From Galeruca laticollis (taxonomy: Eukaryota; Arthropoda; Insecta; Coleoptera; Chrysomelidae), in NCBI GenBank assembly GCA_963921935.1, contig OY998178.1:53412951-53476950 (forward strand): a stretch of 64,000 nucleotides of DNA, in the 5' to 3' direction. Position 1 is the stretch's first letter. Each line of letters opens with the position of its first letter. The position numbers were made by a program, and so were the translations under genes. Below, piece after piece: positions 43,657 to 53,924 of the stretch. The notes beneath the pieces are model-generated. The model did no database searches. It was given only the letters and a program-made list of their open reading frames with translations, and was not told the DNA's origin.

Positions 43657-44110
43657 TGTAATGGTTACTTAGTAAGTGCCCCTCGTATAAACTACTTTCG
43701 CCATAGAGCCATTATATCTTTGAGGAAAATACTTACCTAGTAGCCATTCTTCGGGGATTGAATAAATAACACCATTTAGAAAACTCACTGGGATAGATAT
43801 ATTTTAGAATTACTAACACAGATTATAATACACTTTACATACTTTTAAATCTTATTCAAATTAATAATAATTAATGAATCATGGGTTGTCGACACTGTGT
43901 ATTTATAGGAAGCATTCGATCAGTGACCTGCATGCACGACCTTCCGCATAGTGTGATATTTACAAATTAATTGGAACGTGCTCTTCGTATAACTAACCTG
44001 GCCTCCATAGATCAATGCCCGCTATTTACATCGAAATTAATATTATTATAATTAATTCTTTTTCTATGCTAATGTCCTTTTTACTCTACTGTCCTTTCGG
44101 GATCATCACA
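43657..44110 (-). repeat. LTR 1 of composite element
   Basis: 454 bp, nearly identical to LTR 2. A TCCCCTG-type purine tract complement (GGGGATGA on the minus strand) adjoins it on the inner side, so this is the 3' LTR of the minus-strand element. Confidence 0.85.
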
Positions 44111-44508
44111 TCATCCCCTGTTGGAAGAGAAAAATTATCGTTTTAATTTTTCGATACTACCTATAACGTTAACAGTTTTCGCTGATTGTTTTTTTTATTT
44201 TTGTTTACTAACATTACTTGTTTGTTTATGAACACACTTCACTTGTTTACAATTGTTTTCTGCTGTTGTATTTATACAAACGATTCTTATGAACGGTCTG
44301 TGGTTTACTGTTTTGATATGTAATCACACAATTTACGCCTTTTATTTCCGTTATTTTAAATGGACCTTAATAATGTGGATGGAACTTATTTCTCCCCTCA
44401 TTCTTTAGAATGACTAATGCACCTAATCTAAAGTTTACAGGTGAAGATTCCTTGTCACTACTATTTACTCTAATTATTTTATTTTTTATTAAAAACTGTT
44501 TGGCTCTT

Positions 44509-45464
44509 TCATTTGCGTACTATATGCGTATATAACTTATATTTTAACTCTTTATCATATCTTTCAAGATTGTAACACGGTTCTATTTCTACATTTAAGA
44601 ATTCTGGTAAGTTGAGTTTTCTCCCGTATAATAACTCAAAAGGAGTGAATCCGTGATACGTATTTGGTGTTGTATTATAACAATATGCAAACATTTTTAC
44701 AAACTCGCACCAGTTGTCCCTAGAATCTTTGACTTATGACTAAGTTTTGCTTTATTCATTTGGCATTTATGACAATTCTTTACACACTTCCTTACGTCTT
44801 TCTCCATGTTTTTCCACCTAAAATTTGCTCTTAGTTTCTTTAATAATCTATTATTTCCTACATGTCCTCCAAACATTGGATCATTGTGATATCTTTCTAG
44901 AATCTTTTGGATCTCTTCTTTCTGCTGTACCGTTTTTGGTACTTCGCATATACATACTTGAATATGTTTTAACCTTTGATTTCCTACTTCCATAAACTCA
45001 TCTACTGTGCACTTTTGGAATATATCATCATTTGTATATATCTTCATTCTTTTTACTTCATATTTTACCGATAGCTCCTCAAGCTTTTCCAACGTTCGTC
45101 CTAGGTCGAAGTTGTGTATTCCGGTAATTAAGACTTCACTGAATTTCAATTTATTTTTGATACGAATGCTCATCCTTAGCGAGATACGGTTATTTTCAAA
45201 GTGTAAAATTGGTAATTTATGTGCCTCAAGATTATTTAAAACTTTTAAAACTGAAGGTTTTTCTATTCTCTCTTCCTTTGTTTCTTCTTTAATCTTTAGA
45301 TCCTTTTCTGATTGGGCGTTATCTTCTCGCGTTTGTGCTTTTGTGATTTCCAAGACATGTGAATTATTTATGTATAAATCCTTAAGTTCTTCTATGGATA
45401 TTCTTGATATACTATCTGTACCTCTTAGTTGAGTAAAACTTCTATCGCTGAAAATTTTATCCAA
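44509..45464 (-). pseudogene. Pol remnant: integrase zinc-binding and C-terminal part, core deleted
   Basis: Frame 44697-45464 has a spacer rich in Glu and Lys and then DPMFGGHVGNNRLLKKLRAN...CVKNCHKCQMNKAK, the H2C2 zinc-binding region. At 44697 the sequence jumps, one frame over, to WCEFVKMFAYCYNTTPNTYH and FTPFELLYGRKLNLPEFLNV, the end of the integrase core. The catalytic Asp segments between are missing, and so are protease, RT and RNase H. The unit cannot integrate itself. Confidence 0.8.
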
Positions 45465-45620
45465 AATTTTCGGATTAGTTTCGTTATTTTCCTTATATGT
45501 TGATTTATTCCATCCTGTATGTATTTCTTATTGATTCTTTCTTTCTTCTAGTTCTTTTAAACTGTACACGTTGTCATTAATCATTAATGTATTATCAATT
45601 ATCTTAGCTTTAGCTCCACT

Positions 45621-47114
45621 TTATCTCGCCTGTTTCATGTATCTTATTAACTGTTTTCTCTGTTCCAATATATCTTTTGGGTAATCTTCATCAATATATA
45701 TCTTCGTTCCTTTTAGTTTAATAGTTCCTTCCAAAGTTTCTACTTTCTTATTCACATCTTTCATCATTATTAGTACTGATCTATTTTTGTTACTGTTTTT
45801 GTTTCCTAATCTTTTACATTTCAAAATGTCTGATTTAGCATCTACTGTGTTATTAACCTTTTTCATTACATCTTCTAATTTATTTTCTAGTTGTTCCTCA
45901 TCTTCTTCGTTTCCTTCTTCTATACCATGTATTATTAAATTCTTCTCTCTAAAATTTTTCTGAGTATTTGTCACGTTTCCTTGCAAAAATTCTGTTTTTT
46001 CTTTGAGTTCCATATTTTCCATCCTTAAATCATAGTTTTCTTTCTTTAATTGTGCTATTTGTCTACTCATTTCCTCAATTTTATCTTCTATCTTGCATAT
46101 TTTCACATTATTTTTAACTCGATTATTGTAATTTCCATTCCTATTGAGTGTCCTATCTTTATTAGAGTTTTCATATCTGCCGTAGTTATTTCCTTGATTA
46201 AACTGTCGGAATGTCATTCCTGAATGATTACCGTTATAAAAGTCTCTGTTGTTTCCTCTCCGATGATTATTTCTAAAGTCAAGGATTGACTTCCTGAAGA
46301 AATTCCTGTTATCCTTCATATGCAAAACTTGTTGCTGTCCTACTATACCTTCCACTGATACTAATTTGGATAGTACTTCTTGCGTAGTTTCAAAACTTCC
46401 CGCTGCTATTATTGTTTTTGTTGCATCCGTTGTGGCATTCGTAGTTACTGCCTTAATCGTTGCTTCCTTAGTATATTTTTCGGCTAGTCGTTCGGGCATC
46501 CCTTCCGAGACGTATGCTGCCTGTAGTCTCTCTGCTAATTTTTCTATCTCCGTCGCGTACTGAGTTACACCTTTTCCATTTTGTATTACATTACTAAGTT
46601 TTGCTAAAAGAAGGCTTGGGTTGTCTCCTCTTATTCCTGATTTTAATTTATTCTTGATTTCTGTAATGGAGTTTTCCGTCATGATCAAGCTTCTGGCTTT
46701 TCCCGTTAATATTGTCTTAATTAGTAAAATAGCATTTTCTTCGTTACCTGAATCTAAAAATGATTGCAACTTGCTTGCTTCTCCATTGAATTCCGTCGGT
46801 AAAACCTTGCTTGCCAAATTAAAAAAAGCATTCATACTTGTCGCCATTTTCAACTGTTTGCTTATTGTTTGTAATTCACTAGTATCGATTTCCTCGAATA
46901 TAGAGGTAGGTATTTTAATAATACAATTTAACGCTTGAAATGCCCTAACAATTTTATCTCTAATCCTATCTGAATAATTTTTACAACTCTCTTGTACTAA
47001 ACTTAAATTTTTCCAATTTTTAGTTATTAACTTAGCAAAATTGTTATAAAGAACTATTATACTATTAATTACTTCAATATGAATATCTGGATTTTTAGGA
47101 ATTTCCTTTTTCAA
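45621..47114 (-). CDS. Gag fused to a LINE ORF1-like nucleic-acid-binding domain
   Basis: Uninterrupted frame of 497 codons. Residues ~1-250 resemble a Gypsy Gag (MATSMNAFFNLASKVLPTEF, RSLIMTENSITEIKNKLKSG and GVTQYATEIEKLAERLQAAY). Residues ~275-335 are rich in Asn, Arg and Gly (FYNGNHSGMTFRQFNQGNNY), as in Gag proteins without zinc knuckles. A coiled coil of about 40 residues follows (EEMSRQIAQLKKENYDLRME), then NLIIHGIEEGNEEDEEQLEN, DILKCKRLGNKNSNKNRSVL and IYIDEDYPKDILEQRKQLIR. This last part has the pattern of the ORF1-like domain found in LINE elements. The ATG at 47114 is the first in frame. The domain may act as the nucleic-acid chaperone instead of knuckles, which is inferred. Confidence 0.7.
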   Translation of the reverse strand: MKKEIPKNPDIHIEVINSIIVLYNNFAKLITKNWKNLSLVQESCKNYSDRIRDKIVRAFQALNCIIKIPTSIFEEIDTSELQTISKQLKMATSMNAFFNLASKVLPTEFNGEASKLQSFLDSGNEENAILLIKTILTGKARSLIMTENSITEIKNKLKSGIRGDNPSLLLAKLSNVIQNGKGVTQYATEIEKLAERLQAAYVSEGMPERLAEKYTKEATIKAVTTNATTDATKTIIAAGSFETTQEVLSKLVSVEGIVGQQQVLHMKDNRNFFRKSILDFRNNHRRGNNRDFYNGNHSGMTFRQFNQGNNYGRYENSNKDRTLNRNGNYNNRVKNNVKICKIEDKIEEMSRQIAQLKKENYDLRMENMELKEKTEFLQGNVTNTQKNFREKNLIIHGIEEGNEEDEEQLENKLEDVMKKVNNTVDAKSDILKCKRLGNKNSNKNRSVLIMMKDVNKKVETLEGTIKLKGTKIYIDEDYPKDILEQRKQLIRYMKQAR

Positions 47115-47230
47115 AGCCCTTTTTCCCTGTTTATTAATTTCTTCTACGATTGTTCTTAACTTATCTTCAAAATCTTCCTACGTTATTGACATTTATGAGA
47201 TTCGTTCATAAGAATAGAATGCATAAGTAC

Positions 47231-47515
47231 TTACAATTTGTACACAGTCAGAGTTCCTGATGTCTGCTTCGCTGCAATGCCTCGGTTGATGTCTCTTTTC
47301 AACGCTCTTCGATGCGTTTTCCACAATGACCAAATAAATGTCAGGATAAAAGCTACTGTTATGATATACAATAGAACCATTATGTGCGTTGCAAAACTGT
47401 CTTGCTGTACCATAAAAGTATTATTGACAGTGCCAGTTTCTTTCACCTCTTGTATAGTGGGTGAGCCGCCCATAGTTTCTCTTCTCCAGGGTCCCAAATT
47501 CAGATAAAAAACCAT
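47231..47515 (-). CDS. Small membrane-protein ORF upstream of gag in the LTR element
   Basis: 94 codons in the 5' leader of the minus-strand element, between the LTR and gag, 116 bp before gag. The first ~14 residues may be untranslated, because a second ATG (MGGSPTIQEVKET) fits a natural start. It has one hydrophobic span (IMVLLYIITVAFILTFIWSL) followed by a basic segment (KTHRRALKRDINRG), so it would be a single-pass membrane protein with the N-terminus outside. I do not recognise the family. It may be part of the element or chance. Confidence 0.5.
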   Translation of the reverse strand: MVFYLNLGPWRRETMGGSPTIQEVKETGTVNNTFMVQQDSFATHIMVLLYIITVAFILTFIWSLWKTHRRALKRDINRGIAAKQTSGTLTVYKL

Positions 47516-47539
47516 ATACTTCCACTTGTCTGAATTAAT

Positions 47540-47773
47540 TTGCAGGAATATTTACCATGTAGTGGCGAAGTATATTTTACCATCAATTTTACCATTTACT
47601 TTGCAGGATCTATTTACCAGTTATTTAAACTTCCCATTAGTTCGCAGGATCGCCATGTAATGGCTATATCCATTTTACCATTAATTACCACTTAATTTGC
47701 AGGATCGCCATGTAATGGCGATTACCATTAATTTTACCATAACCATTTCGTTTGCGGGATCGCCATGTAATGG
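47540..47773 (-). repeat. 55-bp tandem repeats containing LTR end and primer-binding site
   Basis: GCAGGATCGCCATGTAATGG occurs at 47644 and 47699 and, with one change, at 47754, exactly 55 bp apart. Degenerate copies begin near 47542 and 47603. The last copy is the true junction: CCATTACA ends the LTR and TGGCGATCCCGC starts the primer-binding site on the minus strand. The two others duplicate the junction. The matching tRNA was not identified. Confidence 0.8.
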
Positions 47774-48221
47774 TTACCCAGTAAGTGCCCTTCGTATAAA
47801 CTACTTTCACCATATAGAGCCATTATATCTTTGAGGAAAACACTTACCTAGTAGCTATTTTTCAGGGATTGAATAAATAACACCATTTAGAAAACTCACT
47901 GGGATAGATATATTTTAGAATTACTAACACAGATTATAATACACTTTACATACTTTTAAATCTTATTCAAATTAATAATAATGAATGAATCATGGGTTGT
48001 CGACACTGTGTATTTATAGGAAGCATTCGATCAGTGACCTGCATGCACGACCTTCCGCATAGTGTGATATTTACAAATTAATTGGAACGTGCTCTTCGTA
48101 TAACTAACCTGGCCTCCATAGATCAATGCCCGCTATTTACATCGAAATTAATATTATTATAATTAATTCTTTTTCTATGCTAATGTCCTTTTTACTCTAC
48201 TGTCCTTTCGGGATCATCACA
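47766..48221 (-). repeat. LTR 2 of composite element
   Basis: 456 bp. On its left it adjoins the primer-binding-site repeats; on its right it runs into 165 bp of 3' internal sequence, so it serves both as 5' LTR of one unit and 3' LTR of the next. Confidence 0.85.
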
Positions 48222-48440
48222 TCATCCCCTGTTGGAAGAGAAAAATTATCGTTTTAATTTTTCGATACTACCTATAACGTTAACAGTTTTCGCTGATTGT
48301 TTTTTTTATTTTTGTTTACTAACATTACTTGTTTGTTTATGAACACACTTCACTTGTTTACAATTGTTTTCTGCTGTTGTATTTAATCTTTTTCAATGCT
48401 AATGTCCTTGGTACACTACTGTCCTTTCGGGAACATCACA
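48222..48440 (-). repeat. Residual internal sequence and partial LTR 3
   Basis: 48222-48386 equals 44111-44275. 48388-48440 resembles the last ~55 bp of the LTRs with several differences (TTGGTACACTACTGTCCTTT) and ends in AACATCACA next to TCAC. Confidence 0.8.
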
Positions 48441-48444
48441 TCAC

Positions 48445-48735
48445 ATCTTCTTCTTCTTTTTTCTATTATATATAGTCAAATATATTAAGTCAATCAATAG
48501 GTAGGTCACTTCTTGGTCTAGCCAAAATCATTATTAAACATCACATAGGCTTCAAATGAAATGTAACTTCTGTCAATCTGACGATGATATTTAATATCGA
48601 AACAATGGTCAAATATCTTAGAATTTTTAAAATCTTTTCAATATATTGTGGAATTAACTAGATACAGTAAGTTTCATTTAAAACAGTAAAATGAGTAGAT
48701 TCCACGAAGTAAGGATCGAGACAGTTAATTTCAAT
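48445..48735 (+). mobile_element. Penelope-like copy 2, right part (3' tail)
   Basis: It continues copy 2 after the inserted LTR element: TTCTTCTTTTTTCTATTA, then CTGACGATGATATTTAATAT, CGAAACAATGGTC, ATATTGTGGAATTAACTAGA and the end ATTCCACGAAGTAAGGATCG. It matches 26130-26370 and adds the outer ~45-nt tail also seen in the hairpin elements. Confidence 0.85.
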
Positions 48736-49441
48736 AAAATTATTTTTTAAACTCCTCAAATTATTTAAATAAATTAGCAAAACTTGTTTACAAAGACATA
48801 ACCTAAAATTTTAGATTAAAAATAAACAATTTACTTACGTTTACGATGTTTTAATCCCTCCATGAGTTTTTTGGTTCTCAGGCTACAAATGGACGATAAT
48901 AACTTTTTATTTTGTTCCATTATTTAACAGAAAAACTATTAACTAAACAACACAATACTTTTTTTCTGCTCAGCAGTGCTTCATCAATGCTTCTATGTAA
49001 TAGCTTTGGGACAAAAATTTAAATGAAATCTTGTTTGTAATGAGGACTTTGCATAGGAGATTTCAATTATGCCAGGATATTATTAGTTTTGAAAACTCTT
49101 ATGTGTTACTGAAATACATATGAGTATTCATCAATCACAAAATTTGATCAGCCGCACATAGGTTTATTCATTTTTGCTTGAACAAATGTGAGCATTACAT
49201 ACATAGAATTTTTCATAGGAGATAGAGTATGACTAGGGCTACGCGGTAAAGCAAAAATCTCATATGTAAAAAAATGCCACATAGGAGGTTTCATCAAAAC
49301 AACGACGATATATCGACATTTTATTATGAACTCCTGAACTATATTTATTTTGAGGGTTATACAATGCAGCGATACTTTTTCATGTTTTTTAGATATCTTG
49401 ATTAGAGCTTCTTTTAGTTGTTGAAGGATCTTAGGTGGATC
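48736..49441. other. No gene recognised
   Basis: AT-rich. A 106-codon minus frame at 49148-49468 overlaps the hAT end and shows no family signature. Confidence 0.4.
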
Positions 49442-52099
49442 CAGTGCCGTAGCTACCTTGGGTGGCACCCGGTGCGGAAGTTGGTGGTTTCACCCCATTG
49501 AAAGTAAAAAGCAATAAATTTTATATGATAAAGGACATGGATCATTTATTATTTATAGTATTGAAGAAATAACAATACACAATAATAACTAAGACGGAAA
49601 AGGAATTGTTATACAATTAAATTTTTTTCTTTCTAGCTTTGACAGCTGCAAACTCAGCAATAACTTCAGCGAATTTTATATTTTGTATTGCCTCCTGTTC
49701 GATGGCTAATATACCAAGATTGCTAAGCCGCGATTGGGTCATTGTTGCCCGCAAATAGTTTTTTATTAATTTTAATTTACTGAAACTCCTCTCACATGAA
49801 GCTACAGACACGCAAACCGTCATGAACAATTTCAGTGCAATCATAAGATATTCTGTAAAATCCCATTCTACAATAAACTTTAAAAAATCTAGAGACACCC
49901 AATCAGTAACCGTAATATTAGTGGCTTTTAAGTCTCTTCGCAGTCTTGGTATCTCCAAAAGTAATTCGGTTTCTGAGACCTCATCATAAAAATCAGTAAA
50001 TTTAGATGTAGCTAATTTCAGTTCTTCAGTATTCGCCAAAAGGAAAACATTAGTTTGTACGATCCCGAATAATGAAGCTACATCTTGAAGAGACTTCGAT
50101 CGATCTTGTTTGGAGTTCAACTCTGAATCGGTCAAGACATTCCAAAATATCTTTTTGAAGTTACTCTTTCAGTGTGACTCCTGCATCGCTGGCCATCTCA
50201 CCAACCATCCGTTTTTTTACGCCGAAGTCGTTTTTCTGTTGGAATATCGTAGTCTTCTGATTTTTTTGTTGCTATGTCTATTGCCTTTTCCACAATTTGA
50301 TCCCGTTTTTCTTCGATATAAAAACGAAGTGCATCTATTTTTGTAGCAGTTTCCTCAACAGTCAAGTCTTTACTTTGCAATGCAATCTGCGCAGCATTTG
50401 TTTCCCGAAGAACATCATACCAGAAGAAAAGATAACATAAAAAAGTGTAATTGCACACAGCAGGCATGAGGTTTTGTGCAGCACATCTGGTGTCTACATT
50501 TTCTCGTCCATCACACAACTCCTCAATTGCGTCTACAAGTCCTTCAAAATTCTCTGCTAGTGCTTTTACTGCACGGTAATAAGCACTCCAAAGCGTTGTT
50601 GAGAGTCTTTTAACATATAATTTGCTGTGTTTCATAAGCACTTCCCAACGGCTAGTGGAGGCGGAAAAAAAGAAAAAATCGTCTCTACCGTTCCAAAAAA
50701 TGTAACACATGATACATTTTGGGCAAATGAATGTTGACCACACAAATTGATCGAGTGATCAATACAACCAATAAAAATTGCTTTATTGTTTTTTTTGTGC
50801 ACACCGCTCATAACAGCAGCATTGTCATAGCCTTGGGAACGACACATCATAATATCTAAATCGTCTGTCTTAAGCTTGTCAAGAATTTCATCGCTTAGAT
50901 CAGCAGCTTTTTTTCCTTGCAAAGGAAAAAATCCCAGGAATGCTTCTTTGACTTGCACTTTCCTATTTTCTATTTTCACGTATCACTTCACTTCACTCCA
51001 ATATGTGAAATGTCAGGTGTGATATCAAACATAATACCATAATATTTCGCTGATTTAATTTCGTTGACAACCTTAGTTTTCACATGGTTTGATAGAATAT
51101 TAGTGAATTCATTCTGCATATTTGGCGACAAATATGATACTCCAATTTCATCATGTATTCTTTCAACACTACATCATACTTTGACAATAGTTTTACTAAT
51201 TCCAAAAAAATGCCTTTATTTTTAGGGTCTTGTCTTTCATCATGTCCACGAAACGCCAAGTTTTGATTAGCCAGAAATAAAGTTATATCCAGTAATCTAG
51301 TCAAAAGATGCTTCCACTCCTGTTTTTCTGTATCCATCAATTGCAAAGCTGCATCATCTATTGTTTTATTCAATTTTAGTCCTATTTCTAAAGTTTTCTA
51401 TTTCTCAAGATTTTCTAGATGTTCATTTGAACATTCGTGGTCAGCTACTTTCGGATTTAATTTCCACCACTTTTGAAATCCCGTCGTAAATGTTTCCGCA
51501 TTGTTATTATTGACCATAGCAAATAAACGACAGCAGAAACAGTACAGGTTTTTAGAGGTGAGGGAATAAACCATCCATGACCGTAGGATGTTTTCACCAT
51601 TAGGCATAATTTTATAAAACCAATCTTTTGAGAGATGACGAACCAAAATAAAAGGTGGCGCCTTTTATTTTGGTTCCGTGCCTAGAAACAGTGGCAAATG
51701 ATCCTTCTTTGTTTTGGAAATATTCACTTTCTTTTTTTATTATTTCAATGCAAACATTGTAAGGAACAGGAATACTGACACATCATTCAATTGAGGAAAT
51801 GGTTCATTGGTAGCAATAATAGTACTGCTACTATTATTTTCAGCATCTTCTTCGTTTGTGTTAATTGATTCTGTACTGTCATTGTTGCTTCCTGAAGATG
51901 AGCTGATATCTAAATCATCTCTTGCATTTGCATCAAGGTGAAAATAAGTTTCTTTTGATGAACTTGGGCTGTCATCAGTTTTTGTAACATACTTAAAAAT
52001 CGATCGAGACATATTCTGAGCTACATCCAATCTAGCCTGTTTGGCATTCCTTTGCTGAAATCTACTTTTTCTTTTGGATGTATGCACTCCCCGGGGCAT
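49442..52099 (-). mobile_element. hAT transposon with ZMYM-like transposase, one end seen
   Basis: The left tip CAGTGCCGTAGCTACCTTGG at 49442 resembles hAT terminal repeats. The matching right tip and the 8-bp duplication were not found to the right of 52.1 kb, so that end is probably lost. A minus-strand transposase gene covers 49617-52099 in six frames. Confidence 0.75.
49617..52099 (-). pseudogene. hAT transposase (DUF4371/ZMYM-like), frameshifted
   Basis: The start ATG is at 52099 (MPRGVHTSKRKSRFQQRNAK), followed by an acidic Ser/Asn-rich stretch, a TTF-type zinc-binding segment at 51398-51646 (LYCFCCRLFAMV and HLENLEK) and the RNase H-like fold in pieces (51080-51373, 50632-50979 with DIMMCRSQGYDNAAVMSGVH, 50198-50743). 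The dimerisation domain is at 49617-50135 (SVASCERSFSKLKLIKNYLR and LGILAIE). Its length, about 800 codons in total, is close to normal for the family, but at least five shifts or stops break it. Confidence 0.85.
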
Positions 52100-52471
52100 T
52101 TTGCACTTAATGTTTGTTTCTTACACTAAAACAAAAAGCCAGTTGTTATGGTCTATAATGTGAGAGTATTTTCCCATAAACTAGCTAAGCAATATGAAAC
52201 GAATTTACTAAAAACTTTATTAAAAAAATTTGTAATTAATTAATTAGACTAATTAGTAAAACTATTCGAATAACAAGATTAGTAAATTACGAATTTGACA
52301 TTCGAATAAAGTTATTAGTAAATTTGTTTTCATTCGTTCGAAAAACGAAATCATTCATAGTCGCGTACTTGTCGAAGTGTATATTTCAATTTATTATTGT
52401 GCAAAACGTGCGATTTGTAACATAAAATGATATTAAAATATGAAAGTAGATAAAATCTCCTGACTTATATT
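52100..52471. other. No gene recognised
   Basis: AT-rich sequence upstream of the hAT transposase. It may hold its promoter and the missing right end, but no hAT tip is visible. Confidence 0.4.
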
Positions 52472-52483
52472 ATAATAATATTA

Positions 52484-52739
52484 AAGTTAATTGTCTCGAC
52501 CCTTACTTCGTGGAATCTGCTCATATTAGTGTTTTAAATGAAACTCACGGTTTCTAGTTAATTCCACAATATAATAAAAGTTATTTCAAATTCTAAAAAA
52601 TTGACAATTGTTTCGATAAATCAATATCATCGTCATTCTGATTGATTTATCGAAACAATTGTCAATTTTTTAGAATTTTAAATAACTTTTATTATATTGT
52701 GGAATTTACTAGAAACCGTGAGTTTCATTTAAAACACTA
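52484..52739. mobile_element. Hairpin element H3, 12-bp TSD
   Basis: 256 bp, same structure as H1 but in the opposite orientation: a ~40-nt tail (CTCGACCCTTACTTCGTGGA), then two arms of ~95 bp that are inverted complements, meeting at a short spacer with CATCGTCATTCTGATTG. The perfect 12-bp duplication ATAATAATATTA is at 52472-52483 and 52740-52751. The arms are more alike than the family is across copies, so the copy is fairly young. Confidence 0.85.
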
Positions 52740-52751
52740 ATAATAATATTA

Positions 52752-53353
52752 GTTTATAAGGAAATACATTATGTATGTTAAAAATTTCGTTGAAAGTATT
52801 ATGGCGTATTAGCCCATGTTGACTTTATGGTGCCAGTCCATACGTACTCACGCAAAAATGACTGATATGACATTAGCTATTTTTGCATAACCCTATAGGT
52901 TTCGTCCATAGAAGTACTAGGAAATTAATTTAATTATAAAATTATCTTACCTGTGAAATATTCGATATGAATCAATCAATCTTTTCAATCTTCACAAAAC
53001 AGCAGTTAAGTTTCTAAAATATATTTTTTTTCTTTTTATTATCTATCACTATAGAATAATACACGTTTAACAATTTACGCCAACCAAACGCAACACACTT
53101 CACGAAACAAATGAGAAATGTTGCAACTGAGACGTCAAATATCGCGAGTATGGGACGAAGAATCCCCCACGACAGCGTCAGGCTCTTTTGCGGGAATCCC
53201 CGAATTATACATAGAGCTGAGCTAATGCTAGTGGAGGAATCCCCGAAAAAGATATTTTTATGCTAGCGTTTTTTTTTGTTTATACACTGTTCTTAAAGTT
53301 GAGAGATCGGGTGGGTTCGAACGCTTGATTCAAAATCAAGTTTTAGTTATATG
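52752..53353. other. No gene recognised
   Basis: Sequence between H3 and the Penelope-like nest, with a slightly GC-richer block near 53.14-53.26 kb. If the BTB exon at 57.04 kb is real, this would be its upstream intron or 5' region. Confidence 0.4.
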
Positions 53354-53924
53354 CTCTGTTCATATTACTTTTTGAATGAAGCTAACTGTTTCTAAATAAT
53401 TCGACAATATAATGAAAAAATAGTAAAAATTCTAAAAAATTTACTATTGTTTCGAAATTAATATCGCCGTCAGAATGACAGAAATTACATTCATGTGACG
53501 CCTACCTGATGTTTAATAATTATTTTTGACTTGACCAAGAAGTAAACTACCTTGTGATTGACTCAATATATATGAATAGAAAAAAGAAGAAGATATGATA
53601 TTACAAATATTAAAGCTTGATATTATTAGCCCTATGGGGGTATCCTAGATATATTTTTCCTATTTAAGATCAGTATAACTGTGCAATGATATAGGAAATC
53701 AGGAAAACTGTATCTGCTGATTTTCACAATTATTACTTAAGTGAAGAAATTCCTAGATTTATCTGTTCATTGAAAACTTCATATTGTGAGTCTCTTAACT
53801 GTCGTCTAATTTGGTGTCAAGTAAATGTTTTGTGTAGTAGGACATTTAAGTTTATATATACTTTAAAGGGGATATTTTTGTTTTTACATATAACAATTCT
53901 GTACTCTTCACTTCACATACAAGT

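Larger units (their letters stand above)
43657..48440 (-). mobile_element. Composite LTR element with Gag-ORF1-like frame, three LTR segments
   Basis: LTRs at 43657-44110 and 47766-48221 (454-456 bp; ends TGTAATGG...CATCACA on the + strand) bound a minus-strand internal region. To the right of the second LTR, 48222-48386 repeats the 3' internal sequence found at 44111-44275, and a third partial LTR end follows (48387-48440). This is what a tandem array partly lost by deletion would leave. A perfect TCAC duplication (43653-43656 and 48441-48444) flanks the whole. The insertion point is in a Penelope-like 3' region, and the empty site is present at 26.13 kb. Confidence 0.85.

Noticed and set aside
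49148..49468. 106-codon minus frame
   Set aside because: It runs through the hAT tip into flanking AT-rich sequence and shows no motif.
53290..53350. tRNA-like segment (GGTTCGAACGC with nearby GATTCAAAATCAA)
   Set aside because: It has a B-box-like block but no A box at the right distance and no acceptor stem pairing, so neither a tRNA nor a SINE head can be supported.
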